Source of the DNA: Chlorophyllum brunneum
Lineage: Eukaryota; Basidiomycota; Agaricomycetes; Agaricales; Agaricaceae
NCBI GenBank assembly: GCA_963576785.1
Contig: OY756145.1
Span: 992,001 to 1,056,000, forward strand
DNA: 64,000 nucleotides
Direction: 5' to 3'
The translations under genes were made by a program, and so were the position numbers. The notes beneath the pieces were generated by a model, which searched no databases, had not been told where the DNA came from, and worked only from the letters and a program-made list of their open reading frames with translations. Numbering within the stretch: the first letter of the stretch is position 1; every line of letters begins with the position of its first letter. Shown here one piece after another: positions 1-10,882 of the stretch.

Positions 1-51
1 AAGGCCTACTTTGCGAGGGGGATTATTATCTGGCTTGTCTACAACCACCAT
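1..51 (-). CDS. Possible N-terminal start of a gene leaving the window
   Basis: On the minus strand an ATG at 51-49 opens a frame that stays open to the window edge (17 codons, beginning MVVVDKPDNN). It is preceded by a pyrimidine-rich stretch typical of fungal 5' leaders. The product cannot be recognised from 17 hydrophilic residues. This is only a start-site proposal; the frame could be chance, and the sequence to the left would decide it. Confidence 0.25.
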   Translation of the reverse strand, partial: MVVVDKPDNNPPRKVGL

Positions 52-872
52 GTCGGTGAGGAGTAGAAGGGAGAAATGATAGATAGCGTGATTGATATGG
101 GTGACTGCCGGTGACTGAGCTGCGAAAGGATATATGGCACCAACCCAGCACCCGTTTGTTTGGTTTCCACATTTCCCCCTGTGACAGGTCCGAGCTTGCG
201 ACGCCCTGCTTTCCTGCCACCCACCCACCCTGGCGGGAACCTTGCCAGCGCCTCTTCGCACCAGACTGTCACTCTCAGCAGTCTCCATAGCACTTGCAAA
301 ACACTGAAAACCACAGCAAGCCGCCATGAGCATGGAGATATTCCTGGCAGGCGGACCTCGGTGGGGACAACTATCATCCCCGGCTTTCCTGATTGGGTGA
401 AGTTGGTCAAAACCAGTGTGAACTATCAGTGCAAACCAAGCCATTTCATTCTATGGACCTGTTCTATTCTAAAATTACCTAACACCCCCTCCTTTGCCTG
501 AGGCCACCTGTCATCTCGGTAAGTACCCGTCTGTTCGTACGGCAACCAAAAAAAAGATAGTGGGAATCAGATAGAGCGGATTCACTACCAAAGTAGTTCC
601 TCCGAAGGTAGCTGAGTTGTTTTTCTGCAGTGCAGGATTGCTCCTGCGTAAAGCCAAATGCCTCAAACATCATATGCACCCAAATCAAACGGTGCAGAGG
701 TATAATAAGGGGGCAGACAAAAGCTGATAACTCACCGGTTGGTCGCACAGTAGAGATGTGGGAATGAGAAGTTGAATTGCGGGAGCACGTTTTTGTGCAC
801 AATTGAAACTCCGTCGGACTCCGAAACTCCGCCCCACTCCAGCTGTGTGATGTCGCCAACGACGAACATCGT
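52..872. other. Intergenic region, 5' of TAF10
   Basis: No convincing gene is seen. Several frames of 60-126 codons are open on both strands, but their translations are low-complexity or basic and none has a recognisable motif. The right end must hold the TAF10 promoter and leader. The left end may hold the promoter of a minus-strand gene starting near position 51. Confidence 0.6.
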
Positions 873-1568
873 ATGTCAACTCCACAGCAGAGCCAAGGGT
901 TTACCTACCCAACAACCGGATATGCTCAATCAGCATCCGCAGAAACGCCTATAGCCGCTGCTACCCCGACCGCGGCTCAGCCAGCGCCCCAGCCCAGTGC
1001 CTCTACTTCTTCCCAGTCCCAGACACGCCAGGCAGCAGAAGAGGCCCGTAAAGATCGTACGCTGGCTGAGTTTATGTTGATGCTCGATGATTATGAGCCG
1101 CTTGTATGTGTATCATCTCTTTGCCAAATCTTCAAACAAGGCTGATGCGTTTAGGATCCCAGATTCCAAATGAGGTCACCGATTATTACTTGCAGCGAGT
1201 TGGATTCGAGTGCGAGGATGTAAGATTGTAAGTTCCTCTTTTCCTTTCTTCTCCTTCGCACTCAACACTCCCCTCTTACAGGAAGCGCCTCTTGTCCCTG
1301 GCTGCACAAAAGTTCGTTTCAGACATAGCTGCTGATGCATACCAGCATGCGCGAATAAGAACCAATGCTGCTGGCGGCCGGACTCGCGTGAGCCAGCCCT
1401 TTGCTGGGGCAGGTCATCTGAAGGTACTGGACTTCCGTCTCTCTACAGCCGGATATCGACTGACTTCTACCGAAGGACAAAACACGAACGACTTTGACGA
1501 TGGAGGACCTCAGCGCTGCCCTGGCTGAATATGGTATCAATTCCCGAAAGCCAGAGTATTACATGTAG
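873..1568 (+). CDS. TAF10: TFIID/SAGA subunit TAF10
   Basis: TAF10 is a histone-fold subunit shared by TFIID and the SAGA coactivator, acting in RNA polymerase II initiation in the nucleus. I read four exons: 873-1103, 1163-1227, 1282-1423 and 1476-1568. Joined they give 176 residues with no stop. Residues 1-60 are a Q/S/A/P-rich tail. The family core then follows: EFMLMLDDYEPL, split from IPNEVTDYYLQRVGFECED by intron 1, then LAAQKFVSDIAADAYQHARI, then LTMEDLSAALAEYGI near the C terminus. Introns are 52-59 nt. The third acceptor (GAAG, after a CTGAC branch site) was chosen because the CAG upstream leads into a stop. Its neighbour converges on it with only 104 bp between stops. The exact join of exons 3 and 4 is the least certain point; identity is secure. 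Confidence 0.93.
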
Positions 1569-1672
1569 GCTCGTATGTGCCTACATACGCCTGGTATTGT
1601 AACAATAACCCTAATCCTCGACCTTGAACTGTACGCTTAGCAATATATGAATGCCGTCGCCGGTATACATAA

Positions 1673-3630
1673 CTACGCGCCGGCCAGGTTTTCGCTGACG
1701 GCGACTTGAGTTACCTTGAATATGAGATCCAAAGGTTCACGAAGAGGGTATCCAGCACCTCCGTGCCCAAGTCCCCCCCATTTCATCCACCAGTCCTCTG
1801 CAGCCTCATGTGCGTTGTACCCGAAAACTTCACCAATCTCGTCCCATTGCTCCCTTAATCTGGCATCATCCCAATGGATATCGATGGCCTGCAGTGACAA
1901 TTTCATTCCTTCATCTCGCATATCACGGTCCTCTCCAGGTGGTAAAGTCACCAGCATCGCATTCCGAAGCTCTGTTGTGTGAACTTGCACACACCGCTCG
2001 TGTCGCACATCATGGAAAGCTTCCAACAGCTGGGGGATTTGTTCACTAGTACTCAAGCGAGACATCAAAACGCCCAGGACAGCGGCATCCTCAACTGCCA
2101 GACTGGGGCCATGCATCGTACACGGCTGCAGCAAGTTTGTGAGCGACAGCAGCCGCACAGGTAAGGGTCACTTACCAATAGCGGGTGAGCCGCTTCACCT
2201 ATCAGAAGGATACGACCCGAGTCATCTAGCCAATCTTCTGCAATGTCGCGCTGGACAAATTTAGTCCGAAGCGCAGTAGGAGAAAGATTGAATAATCGCT
2301 GAATCCTACCCAAAATCGAATTTTAGAGCACTATTATTAGACTGTTGCGTTTCACATACCTGGGATCATAACCTTCAAAGTTAACGCTGCTTGTCGGCAC
2401 GGTAACGTCCCACCCTTCTTCTACGAGTCTGGGATCGTGGAGCCCGTCATCAGGCCAGTACACGTGAAGGCTATATTCCTTTCCATCCCGCTAATCAATG
2501 TTTTGATATCAGTGAATCACCTGAAACACCGAAGCCACCTACGATAGGATACCCTACGCGAGATCAGAACCCGGTGCTCACTAGGTCGGGGGAAATACCA
2601 GCTTACCAAGCGCACTGCGAGAATCTCCCATCCATATCGGCCACTGGATGTGTGATCAATCAGGAACAAGTAAATTGTGTAAAATAACAAATCCGAACCT
2701 CAGATAGCTCTGCGTACGCTCGCAACTCGGGATCCTTCTGCATTTCGGAAGTTGGGACCGTAACGCTGCCAGAGTAAGTTAGATAATCCCCATCGCGTGA
2801 CATATTCAGTCCGACACACGTATAGAAGCTATGATTTGTGTCGACACCGGCATCAGCTTCTGGCGCAACAAATTTGCGAACCACGCTGCGATATCCATCG
2901 GCACCTATAACGACATCGGCAGATAGTCTGGTTCCATTCCCAAGAACAACAATGGGCCGGCGTTTATCCTCGTTGAAGTAGACATTCTGTACCGATGTCT
3001 TGAAAGTGACTGTAACACCAGCGGAAACAGCGAGCCGATATAATGCCAAATGCAGGTCGTTGTACTGCAATCAGACGTAAATCTAGTGATTGAGTATGGT
3101 TAAGCTATCAAACTCACATGCATCAACAAAAATTCACCGCCTGCTTCGTGGATAATATCCTCCTGCCACTCAAGGAGTCCGACAACCTCTCCGGTATGGA
3201 CTGGAAGGACGAGAATTCAATCACGAAGCTACGATGATGATCATATAGTGCCTACAAGAGTGGAACTGGCTCTTCCGGCACCTCAGAGCCGTTCTAATTT
3301 CTTCGTGCAATCCCCATTCGACCAGAATCTTTGTGAGATTTGGAGGAACTCGTATTCCTCCAGAGCGCTGTGATGGTGGTGGTGGTTAAATTGGCTTTGG
3401 TCCAGGTAAAATGAATCACATGCACCTGATGAAGACCGTCAGATTTCTCGAAGACCTGCACACGGTGACCACCCTTGGCCAGAGCATATGCGCTTGCAAG
3501 GCCGGCAATTCCTAGTGAGGTATTATAGGGTCGGTATTAACCACGATTGATGAGACGATAATCCAGACGTACCTCCACCAACAATAATAAAATCTATGAA
3601 CAGCCTAAGCCGTCCGCTGCCGAGCGTCAT
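1673..3630 (-). CDS. FAD-dependent aromatic-ring monooxygenase (salicylate-hydroxylase-like)
   Basis: This is a flavoprotein monooxygenase of the PHBH/salicylate hydroxylase family; the substrate cannot be told from sequence. The start at 3630 opens with a short lead-in to the Rossmann dinucleotide fold (FIIVGGG, intron, GIAGLASAYALAKGG.RVQVFEK), which binds the FAD adenine. The middle carries the family DG motif (VVIGADGYRSVVRKFV, near 2890). The C-terminal third carries the flavin/ribityl motif (GRILLIGEAAHP near 2190, then PCTMHGPSLAVEDAAVLG after an intron). At least seven short introns break the frame; three coding blocks are 1673-2120, 2190-2310 and 2660-3070. The final D of the usual GDAAHP is E here, a tolerated variant. 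It is transcribed away from SGF73 and converges on TAF10. Exon borders between 2310 and 2660 and between 3070 and 3480 are approximate. Confidence 0.85.
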
Positions 3631-4549
3631 GCTTCGCACACCTTCATGTAAATTGTCACCGTTGTACATAGTATAGCTATCGGGCGTAAAATATCAGGGA
3701 GAGGGAGGAGTTATGGACCGCCAGGACTTTGAGGATGGTAATGGAGGAGAGAGAGAGAGCCCGCTGGGACCTGGAGAGTGGAGCCGAGGGTTGGGTATGT
3801 CTTGGGGTCGAGAAGTAAGAAGCGACGGTAGAGGATACTAGGATTGTCGGCGAAGTATCAGCGAATTGCTAGCAAGCGACTAGGCAAAATGGGTGGAAGG
3901 AAGAGAATCAGACGGTGTTGACCATATTGGACCTTGAAGTTGATGGGTGGCGCTGGGGATTCTAAACCTGGTCTACTACGTACAGTTTCTATTGACATAA
4001 TTCTGTACGTCGTGACAACGGGACCGGCCAGGTGTGATGGAACTTGTCAGGAGTGCTGATGGAGTGCTGATGGTGAGTAATCGCAGGCTCTGCTGGCCAG
4101 GATTCGAGGGTACCTGAAAAAAAAGATGGGGAGTATTCCCTAAGAAAAGTCAATCAAGGAGATGCGGGGAATTGACAATCGAAGTGGGTGATCGGGAGTT
4201 GGCCGGGGGAGGAACGTACACGGCCGGCTTGTTCGGTGTTGGAATGATGTTGGGATGACATACCCCCAAAGAAACATAGTCAGTTCTCCCGCGAGTGCCG
4301 TTGACGTTCAGGCTGAACGTTGACCTTTCACACAGGGCCGGGGTGGGCACAGAAAGGCATTAAACAGGAAACACCTCAAAAGCCTCTGCTGAAGCCCGCA
4401 GTGGAATGGATGTTCGTTGCATGTTCTTTGCCAGGGACAGGAATCTCGATCAGAAGCGGTGATCGTCGTTGATGAAGCTCCGGAGTCACGTGGGAGAGAC
4501 AAGCGAACCAGATTGAGCCGGTGACCGCTGTGATCGCTGTTTGTGTTCA
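3631..4549. promoter_or_regulatory. Divergent intergenic region, monooxygenase/SGF73
   Basis: About 0.9 kb separates the two divergent start codons. No reading frame with recognisable content lies here; the open frames on the minus strand (about 4150-4550) look like noise. A short GA run occurs near 3750. The region must hold both promoters, but I see no TATA box or site I can support. Confidence 0.5.
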
Positions 4550-5754
4550 ATGACTCTGAGGCTCAAGCCAGATAGCAGTCCCCCTTCGTCCTTTGCCTGG
4601 GACATTCCCCCTCCATCTCCTCCAGAACCTGCTTCTCTACCCTCTCCACCAGCAGCATGGCTCTCGGCCAAGGACATGAAGCTCTATGGCTCGCGACCTC
4701 TGACTTCAACTTCTGACATTGGCATAGTCAAATGCAAAGACTGCAGTAAACCTATTCTTCGGAGCTTTATTTCGGAGCATTCCAGTCAGTCAACAACCAT
4801 ACTCCGACTGGCAATGTATTGAACTCTGGGTTGGCAGGCACATGTGCCAAAATACGTTCCGCAAATCTCAAGAACAACAAATCAAAGACTGATGTCGATG
4901 GTATGTCAGGGCTGCCATGTTCTCAGGCGGCATTGAACAAAAATCTAGACAAGAAAAATTTGAAGAAGCGCAAGGCATCTCCCACCCCCGAAGACTCTTC
5001 CCAGCCTCTCAAGAAAAAGGTCAAGCCTCCACCCAAAGTCACCAAAGGCCGAGTCAAAGGTCCTATAGACTATGATAAACAGTGTGGCGTTATCAACGAC
5101 AAAAATTTACCATGCTCGAGGTCGTTGACTTGCAAGTCTCACTCAATGGGCGCCAAACGTGCCGTTCAGGGTCGTTCGCGCGGGTATGACGAGCTTCTCC
5201 TCGAGTGGAACCGTGCCAATAATCCCAACTTCGTTGAGCCGGTGAAACGCGAAACTAAAGCAGAAAAGAAGGAGAAACGAGAACGGGAGAAACTCGAGAA
5301 GAAAAGGTTGGAGGCCGAGGCTGCGGCCGCTCGGGGGATTGATGTGAACACTGCATCATCACACAAAAAGGGCGCGGCTGGCGTCACCAAGAAAATCAGT
5401 AAAAAAGCCGCGACGGCTGCTGCTGCCGCTGCCGTGCGCCTGGCAGGAGAACTTGGTGAAAATGCTTCAGACGACTTGGATGAAATCGACTCCGAAGCGG
5501 AGCTCGATGATCTTGTCAAGGTCGTTCATACCAGCAGAGATCGCGGTGTAATGGCTGTGCCTTTAGCTGTACCATATGATGCAGGTAGCTGGTTTGTTCA
5601 GCGCCGGGAACGAGCGCGGGTGTGTCGGGATCTCTTGTTCGGTGCACTGACAGGAGGGGGTAGCGGCGGTGTCCCTGGTAGTATAGGTGCGTTGAACATG
5701 GTTCGTAGCACAAGTACAAGTATGGGTCATACAACTATGCCAATGCACCGGTAG
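4550..5754 (+). CDS. SGF73: SAGA deubiquitinase-module subunit Sgf73 (ataxin-7 / SCA7 domain)
   Basis: Sgf73/ataxin-7 anchors the H2B deubiquitinase module to SAGA. The ATG at 4550 is used; an open frame runs upstream only through a TTG. Exon 1 (4550-4784) carries the N-terminal zinc finger CKDCSKPI..SFISEH, completed by TCAKIRS after a 53-nt intron (4785-4837). Exon 2 (4838-5754) carries a lysine-rich linker and then the diagnostic SCA7 domain: PIDYDKQCGV, LPCSRSLTCKSHSMGAKRAV and RSRGYDELL.EW (about 5060-5210). A charged K/E/R helix and an alanine-rich tract follow, then a conserved C-terminal block (VPLAVPYDAGSWFVQRRERAR) and a G/S-rich tail. Total is 383 residues. A possible 26-nt mini-intron at about 4900 was not used because it is too short. 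TAF10, another SAGA subunit, lies 3 kb upstream. Confidence 0.92.
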
Positions 5755-6080
5755 AATTATGATAACACCTCTGCCTGTGTTTTTAACGCGACACATCTAA
5801 TTTCATTTAATTTCATCCAAGACTCGGAATGTATACTATACATAAAACCGTAAGTGCAACCTAAAACCCAAAGAAGAAAGCATATGGCAACAGGTATCAC
5901 AGGGGGGAAAAGTCCGAAGTAAAAAGAGGTCCGTAGATAATCTATGAATCGAGAGGGGGTCGAGATGTGGGATCAATGGAACATGCGGGGATGGTCAGTT
6001 ACTTGGGATGAATGAAGGCCTAGCAGTCGGAGCGGGTCTTTAGTGATTTCGAAATCACTCTGGTGGAAGACGTACGTCAT
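5755..6080. other. Intergenic region between convergent genes
   Basis: This 326-bp gap lies between the SGF73 stop and the stop of the minus-strand gene at 6081. No gene is seen. It should contain both 3' untranslated regions; an AT-rich stretch with ATACATAAAA near 5835 could serve 3'-end formation, but this is a guess. Confidence 0.5.
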
Positions 6081-6584
6081 TCATACATCGGCCACTCCTT
6101 TGACCGCTGCGGTCCAGTCCGATCGGGCTAGAAGGCCCTGCTGCTCGGCAGCTTCAAGGACTGCGATAATCCAGTCCTGACAATGTGTCTTTCCACCTGG
6201 TCTCTGGAGCGGCACATCTACCGCGATCTTCTCTAACCGCCTACGGTTTGAGAGTGTCATCTTTGTGATTTCGACCGCCCTCGTGTACTCCTCAGCCGTT
6301 TTTGTGATTGGACCCCAGTTCATATAATCTTGGATATTACGAACGAGATAGATCTCCCGTTGGACAGGGATCCCTGTACTGCTCTTTCCAACCTTCCACG
6401 CCAGCTTCCAGTGTGTATCTCGGGGAGAATGCGGAGAAGTCCGGGTAGCGATCAGCATAACTGGGAGAACTGTATCAGGATCTCGGAAGAGATGATCGAT
6501 GTCAACTGGACGGCGCATGGAATAAGTGATCGACCGACCATTATTGGTCGCATTATGGAACGGGGTATCTGTAGGAGCTGGCAT
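6081..6584 (-). CDS. Uncharacterised basidiomycete protein, 167 residues
   Basis: This is a single uninterrupted frame of 167 residues starting at 6584. I do not recognise a characterised family. Visible elements are a central block (HWKLAWKVGKS, then IPVQREIYLVRNIQDY) and a C-terminal block (THCQDWIIAVLEAAEQQGLL), which reads like an amphipathic helix. This layout, a short protein with a H/W strand region followed by a CQDW..VL helix, resembles uncharacterised proteins common in Agaricomycetes, but that is an impression. There is no signal peptide or membrane segment. The frame is maintained through more than 500 bp of ordinary base composition and ends before an intergenic gap, so it is probably a real gene. 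No function is proposed. Confidence 0.6.
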   Translation of the reverse strand: MPAPTDTPFHNATNNGRSITYSMRRPVDIDHLFRDPDTVLPVMLIATRTSPHSPRDTHWKLAWKVGKSSTGIPVQREIYLVRNIQDYMNWGPITKTAEEYTRAVEITKMTLSNRRRLEKIAVDVPLQRPGGKTHCQDWIIAVLEAAEQQGLLARSDWTAAVKGVADV

Positions 6585-6995
6585 AACCAGCCTTGAGAAG
6601 TCGATAAATTAGCTGGGGATGACCTGGGCGCAGGATAAGTAGCCCTCGTGGTCGGAAAGAAGGGATGGGGACAGAACCGAAGTATGGTGGCAGGAGAGAT
6701 GATAATATGACTGAAGCAGCTGACTTAAGAGTGGAAGAACACGTTGTCGAACAAGTTCAAAGGGGTACACATCCTGCTCTCCTAAAACGTTAGAACCACA
6801 CGATCAATTTCTCCCGATCCCTGTATATACAAACAGCAGTTCTATCCAGGTTCACTGACTCGTGTTCTCTGGTTCCCACCAAACCAGCCTAATAACCTCC
6901 CACATCACATCACCTTGGTAATTTACGCTCCAAACACCTCGGAACATGTTGATTAATATAGCAGTCTTCAGAAAACCACCACCCAGTCGTTCGAC
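6585..6995. other. Intergenic region
   Basis: About 410 bp separate the 167-residue gene (promoter side) from the stop of the kinase-like gene; both are on the minus strand. No coding signal is seen. It should hold the promoter of the 6081-6584 gene and the 3' end of the kinase-like gene. Confidence 0.5.
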
Positions 6996-8219
6996 TTATA
7001 TTAACCCTGAGCGCATCAACCTTCTTGCCTGACATTTAACGAAAATAGGTGGCACCCCTCCTAGCAAACGCAGTGCATTAGCTGGGTCTCGGTACTTGAG
7101 CGCGGTCAGGAGCTCTGCAGCTGTCCTTCGATTTTTCGGATTGTATCGCAGCATATTGTGCACTACTGACCGTACTCCGTAAGGAATACATTCCATCTCC
7201 GCTGCAGAGGACTTGCGTGCAAGGCTCCACAAATCACGATGGCTTTTAGCAGTAGATGGGAAACGCAGAGGCGCAGGCGGCATTCCGGTATACATCTGGG
7301 GAATCCAACGTCACAACGTCATTATTGTTTACAAGCCTTGAGTGATTTACCTGAATAGCCAGACAGCCTAGGGAGAAAATATCGCTCGCCCGCGTAAACT
7401 CGCCGGAATAATATCGCCAGCCATCAATGAGGGCGTCTACGATGCGTGCACTGTCGAATAGCTCGGGCGCCAACCAAACCTCATCATCGGTTAAGCGGTC
7501 TGCTGTGGGTCTTTGGGTTGGAGCGAACTCTCCGAGATAACATGTTTCGTCGGCTTTCATGAAAACGTTGTCCTGGGGTGCCGTTAGAAGCAGTATATTA
7601 TGATAATGGGGAATCGACTTGCCCCCCGTATATCCCCGTGAACAAAGTTCTTCTTGTGCAAATATTCAAGGCCCGATAGCAGGCCTTGAAGCTGAATCAA
7701 CATGAATAAAATGGTGGACGGAAAGAAAAGAGACAGAGGGCTTACAAGGAGTAGCCGATCACATTCAGGATTCCTTGAGATATATTCTATGATCTTGTCG
7801 CCGCGAGGTTCGGCGTCCATGTAGGCAAGCTGAGAGTCATTTGGGTTGAAATGCAAGCCTCGGATTTGAATTAGGTGGGTATCCTTCAACTCGATCCATT
7901 GTTTCAACCTGCGGAGTAAAAACTAGAAGCATATATGATATCTGATGATACGCTCAGTGAAAATCTGCTTACCTGCACAGACGCTTTCGATTGGACACTC
8001 GGAAGTCGTATTGGTCGCAAGTATGTTTCGGTCTTCGTGGGTGATTGCTACTTGGTTTAGAGGGAATGCAACTGCAGATGACACTTTACCCACCTCATCC
8101 ATCTTGTGGGGGTAGCATGGATGCTTATCAAAAGCCAGCTGGTGAGCGTGACAAAGGCACATAACATCATCCGCTAGGGATTCCATGGTATCGGTTGGGG
8201 ATTGGGCTGTAAGAGACAT
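6996..8219 (-). CDS. Kinase-fold protein with degenerate catalytic motifs (possible pseudokinase)
   Basis: This multi-exon gene starts at the ATG at 8219 (an in-frame ATG also lies at 8186). The N-terminal 100 residues are unlike a normal kinase N-lobe and I see no clear glycine loop. The C-lobe is recognisable: LLSGLEYLHKKNFVHGDIRG (about 7620-7690) is the catalytic-loop region with HGD replacing HRD. NVF follows after an intron, then CYLGEFAPT stands where DFG should be. VWLAPELF corresponds to the APE motif, SDIFSLGCLAIQ is the helix-F region, and MLRYNPKNRRTAAELL near 7110 is the typical C-lobe end. Introns break it near 7300, 7600, 7720, 7940 and 8070. Loss of DFG suggests weak or absent catalysis; related HGD-type kinases are expanded in mushrooms. 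Role unknown. It shares a 296-bp divergent promoter with the p24 gene. Confidence 0.72.
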
Positions 8220-8515
8220 GTATGGAAACGAAAGGAGGGGAGGTTTTGGAGGAAAGGAAAGGTACACTGCGTGTTTTATAACATCATGAGTAACAGCGAA
8301 GCTATTGTAGGGTAGAGTAGCCAAGCCCAGAGTACAAACACAGCCCCTGCGGCCGAGATTGAGCAGAGGCAGGGCACTCTGGCAGCCGGCAGTGCGAGAG
8401 GCTGATAAAAGCGAGCAATGGAGTGGACAAAAATAGACAACAGAGCACTGTTCTGGCGTGGGAACAGCCACGGCCACGTCCCGCCCTGCGCCAAGTCTAT
8501 TATTTCACGCCCACT
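8220..8515. promoter_or_regulatory. Divergent promoter, kinase-like gene / p24 gene
   Basis: The 296 bp between the two start codons must contain both promoters and leaders. Open frames cross it on both strands but run into the start regions and show no conserved content. No specific binding site can be supported. Confidence 0.5.
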
Positions 8516-9317
8516 ATGCATCTCCCTCTCTTGTCTGTCGTGCTGGCCATTGCAGTCACTGCGAATGCCCTGCATTTCTACCTGGATGCAAACCAAAAAC
8601 GCTGCTTTATCGAGGAGCTCCCAACTGATACTGTCGTTGAAGGTACTCCCGTTCTTTATCAGCCCACGTAACGCGACAATATTTTATGTCTCCAGGTAAA
8701 TATCGTGCCTTGGAATGGTCCGAACCGCAACAAAAATACGTAGAAAACGCTGAATTAGGTATTGTTGTTGAAGTTCAGGTATGTCAACTGTGCGGGTGTG
8801 AGCATACTCCCTACATGTTCACGTCCTATCTGTCTCCAGGAGGAACCCTCAGGCCATATCGTCGTAAAGACCACAGGGCCGAGCGATGGTGTTTTTACGT
8901 TCACCTCTCATGAAGCTGGCGACCATTCCATCTGCCTCTCAACCAACTACACGTCTTGGTTCAGTCACACACACATTCGCCTGAACCTTGACATCGTTGT
9001 CGGCTCAACGAGACCCAACGTCGAACACGACCGTTCTCATGTGTCAGAACTTGCAGGCAAACTCCGTGACCTCAATCAGAAGTTGGAGGATGTCCGCCGA
9101 GAGCAGCAATATCAACGTGAACGGGAGGCCGACTACCGTGACCTCAGCGAAACAACAAACGGAAGGGCTGTGTGGTACAGTATAGTCCAAATTATTGTCC
9201 TCCTAGTCACTTGTGCATGGCAATTACGCCATCTCAAGGTACGCCACTTCATTCGTCAATCGTGCCTTGTATCTAATTCTTCGATAGCGCTTCTTTGAGG
9301 ATAGGAAGATGCGGTGA
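8516..9317 (+). CDS. p24/Emp24 family COPII-COPI cargo receptor (alpha type, Erp1/TMED9-like)
   Basis: p24 proteins are type I membrane cargo receptors cycling between ER and Golgi. Exons 8516-8642, 8696-8778, 8840-9238 and 9288-9317 join to 212 residues. Residues 1-19 form a signal peptide ending in TANA. The GOLD domain starts with LHFYLDANQKRCFIEELP, the alpha-subclass signature with a first disulphide cysteine. The second cysteine lies in DHSICLSTNYT, which is also an N-glycosylation context. A coiled coil (LAGKLRDLNQKLEDVRREQQ) precedes the single membrane span (VWYSIVQIIVLLVTCAWQL). The cytosolic tail RHLKRFFEDRKMR has the FF motif for COPII/COPI. A classical KKXX end is absent; K-M-R is a weak variant. 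Its stop is 56 bp from the convergent ETR1 stop. Assignment to the alpha class is by resemblance. Confidence 0.92.
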
Positions 9318-9373
9318 TACCTATTACCAACTATTGTCTTTTCTCTACACACTGATTTAATCGAGTTTGCTTT

Positions 9374-10854
9374 CTACTCCTCGAACTTGAGAAGAATCTT
9401 CTTGCCATATCGACCCACTGCAAGTTTCCTGAAGACTTCCTGAAGTCTATTCGTCGCTTCACCATCACTATTCTCTCTACTGATCGTGATAGGTTCGTGT
9501 TCGGGGGCTGTGAGCTTGGAGAGTGTGAGTGGCGAATAACCTCGAAGGAGACCGCCCTTACCTTGTCATCTCTCATGAGCTGGGCCAATGACTCCAATAG
9601 CTCCTCTCGTTCCTTCACGGAATGGTCAATGTACCAGCGACTTTGCCAAAAGCCGTGTGCCGTCATATTTTTGAAAATAAAGGCCGATGTTGGGAGGGAT
9701 AGGGGCTGTCTTGACATAGCGCCGTAGGAAACGAGATGCGCATCCTTGCCCAGATATCTAAGCATTAACGCAGTTTCTTTCCCACCTAGGTGATCCTGTC
9801 AGCTTGAGTGACTCTTGTCAGTGACAAGTACACACCAACGCAATTCAGAGCCAAACGTATATCCTGTATAAGGATCTGAGATACTGGCGAATTGACAACT
9901 TTTTTCGGCTCTTTCATACCTTGCCCTTCGTCCAGGTTTTGATCCTATCACGTAGTGTCTTGTCGTTGAGCTCGTCATAAGTGAGCACTTGGGTGCCACC
10001 GAGGGCTTGTAGTTGCTGCCTCAGCTGCGAGATATCATCGCTAAGGGCAGCGTTAAAGAATGCCCAAGTGTGGCCTTCCAAGTACTCACCGGCTCCGCAC
10101 AAAATTAATTGTATTCAGCCCTCGGGCAGCTGCAATCTGAATGACTGCTTGTCCGACCTATTTGAGCATGAGTCAAGTGAAACGTGGAAGCAAAGGGGAT
10201 AATACATACCGCGCTATTGGCTCCATTCTGCATGACCCAATCGCCTTCTCCCAGTTTCACATAATCTGTCAGCATATTGTACGCCGTAGGGGGGTTGACC
10301 TGTTTATCCTTCAAAAAACGGTCTGACGTGGTGTACACTCATTCGCTCACAGTGATGGTGGCAGCATCAACCTCTGTGAGCCCTCGACGATCAGGGATTT
10401 TGACAACATCATGAACGTTCACGTTCTTGCTAGTTGACCAGGTTCCAGCCTGTTGCTTTAACATGACGACCCAATCACCAACTGTCAGGCCGTTCGAGTT
10501 TTCGCCTACGGAAGTAACTGCTGCGAGGCCTTCGTTTCCACCAATGAAGACTGGGTCATCATTGCTCCCTTTCCCCGAGTCTGATAAACTGCTGGTGAGC
10601 GTAGGTTTTGTGGGATATACGCCTTCGATGACATTGATATCCGCAGGATTGATCGGTGAGAGCAAGAAACGTATATTGACAGTACCAGGAGCAGGCGGGG
10701 GCAAGGAAGAGAATGTCAGAACGCTTAGAACCTTCGCCGGGTCACCGTGCTGCGAGTAGACAACTGCACGGTTCGTAAGCCTTGTGGATGATGATGAAAA
10801 GGGGCGAGAAACGCGTAGAAGACGACCAAGAGCTGGTGTCAAGAGAGAAAGCAT
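9374..10854 (-). CDS. ETR1: Mitochondrial trans-2-enoyl-ACP/CoA reductase (Etr1/MECR)
   Basis: Etr1 performs the last, NADPH-dependent reduction in mitochondrial fatty acid synthesis, which supplies octanoyl-ACP for lipoate. The start at 10854 gives a basic, serine-rich presequence (LLRVSRPFSSSSTRL) as expected for mitochondrial import. The GroES-like domain follows (AVVYSQHGDP, LLSPINPADINVIEGVYP, GNEGLAAVTSVG, GDWVVM). After an intron comes the MDR hinge (NPPTAYNMLTDYVKL..GDWVMQNGANSAV) and the Rossmann fold, then HLVSYGAMSRQPLSLP and FKNMTAHGFW near 9690. The protein ends ..RYGKKILLKFEE at 9374. At least five introns are present. The upstream DNA ligase gene, on the same strand, ends only 28 bp before this ATG, so its 3' end must overlap this promoter. 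Confidence 0.93.
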
Positions 10855-10882
10855 GGTTGGATGATGTCATTGATGCCAGGCT

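Noticed and set aside
39..410. 123-codon open frame on the minus strand
   Set aside because: The composition is W/R/G-rich without a recognisable motif, there is no intron pattern, and it lies in a divergent upstream region; most likely chance.
4541..4549. Upstream extension of SGF73 starting at TTG
   Set aside because: The frame is open three codons further, but the first codon is TTG; the true ATG is at 4550 in the same frame.
5166..5519. 117-codon frame opposite SGF73
   Set aside because: It is the complement of the lysine/alanine-rich SGF73 tract and has only A/S/F low-complexity content.
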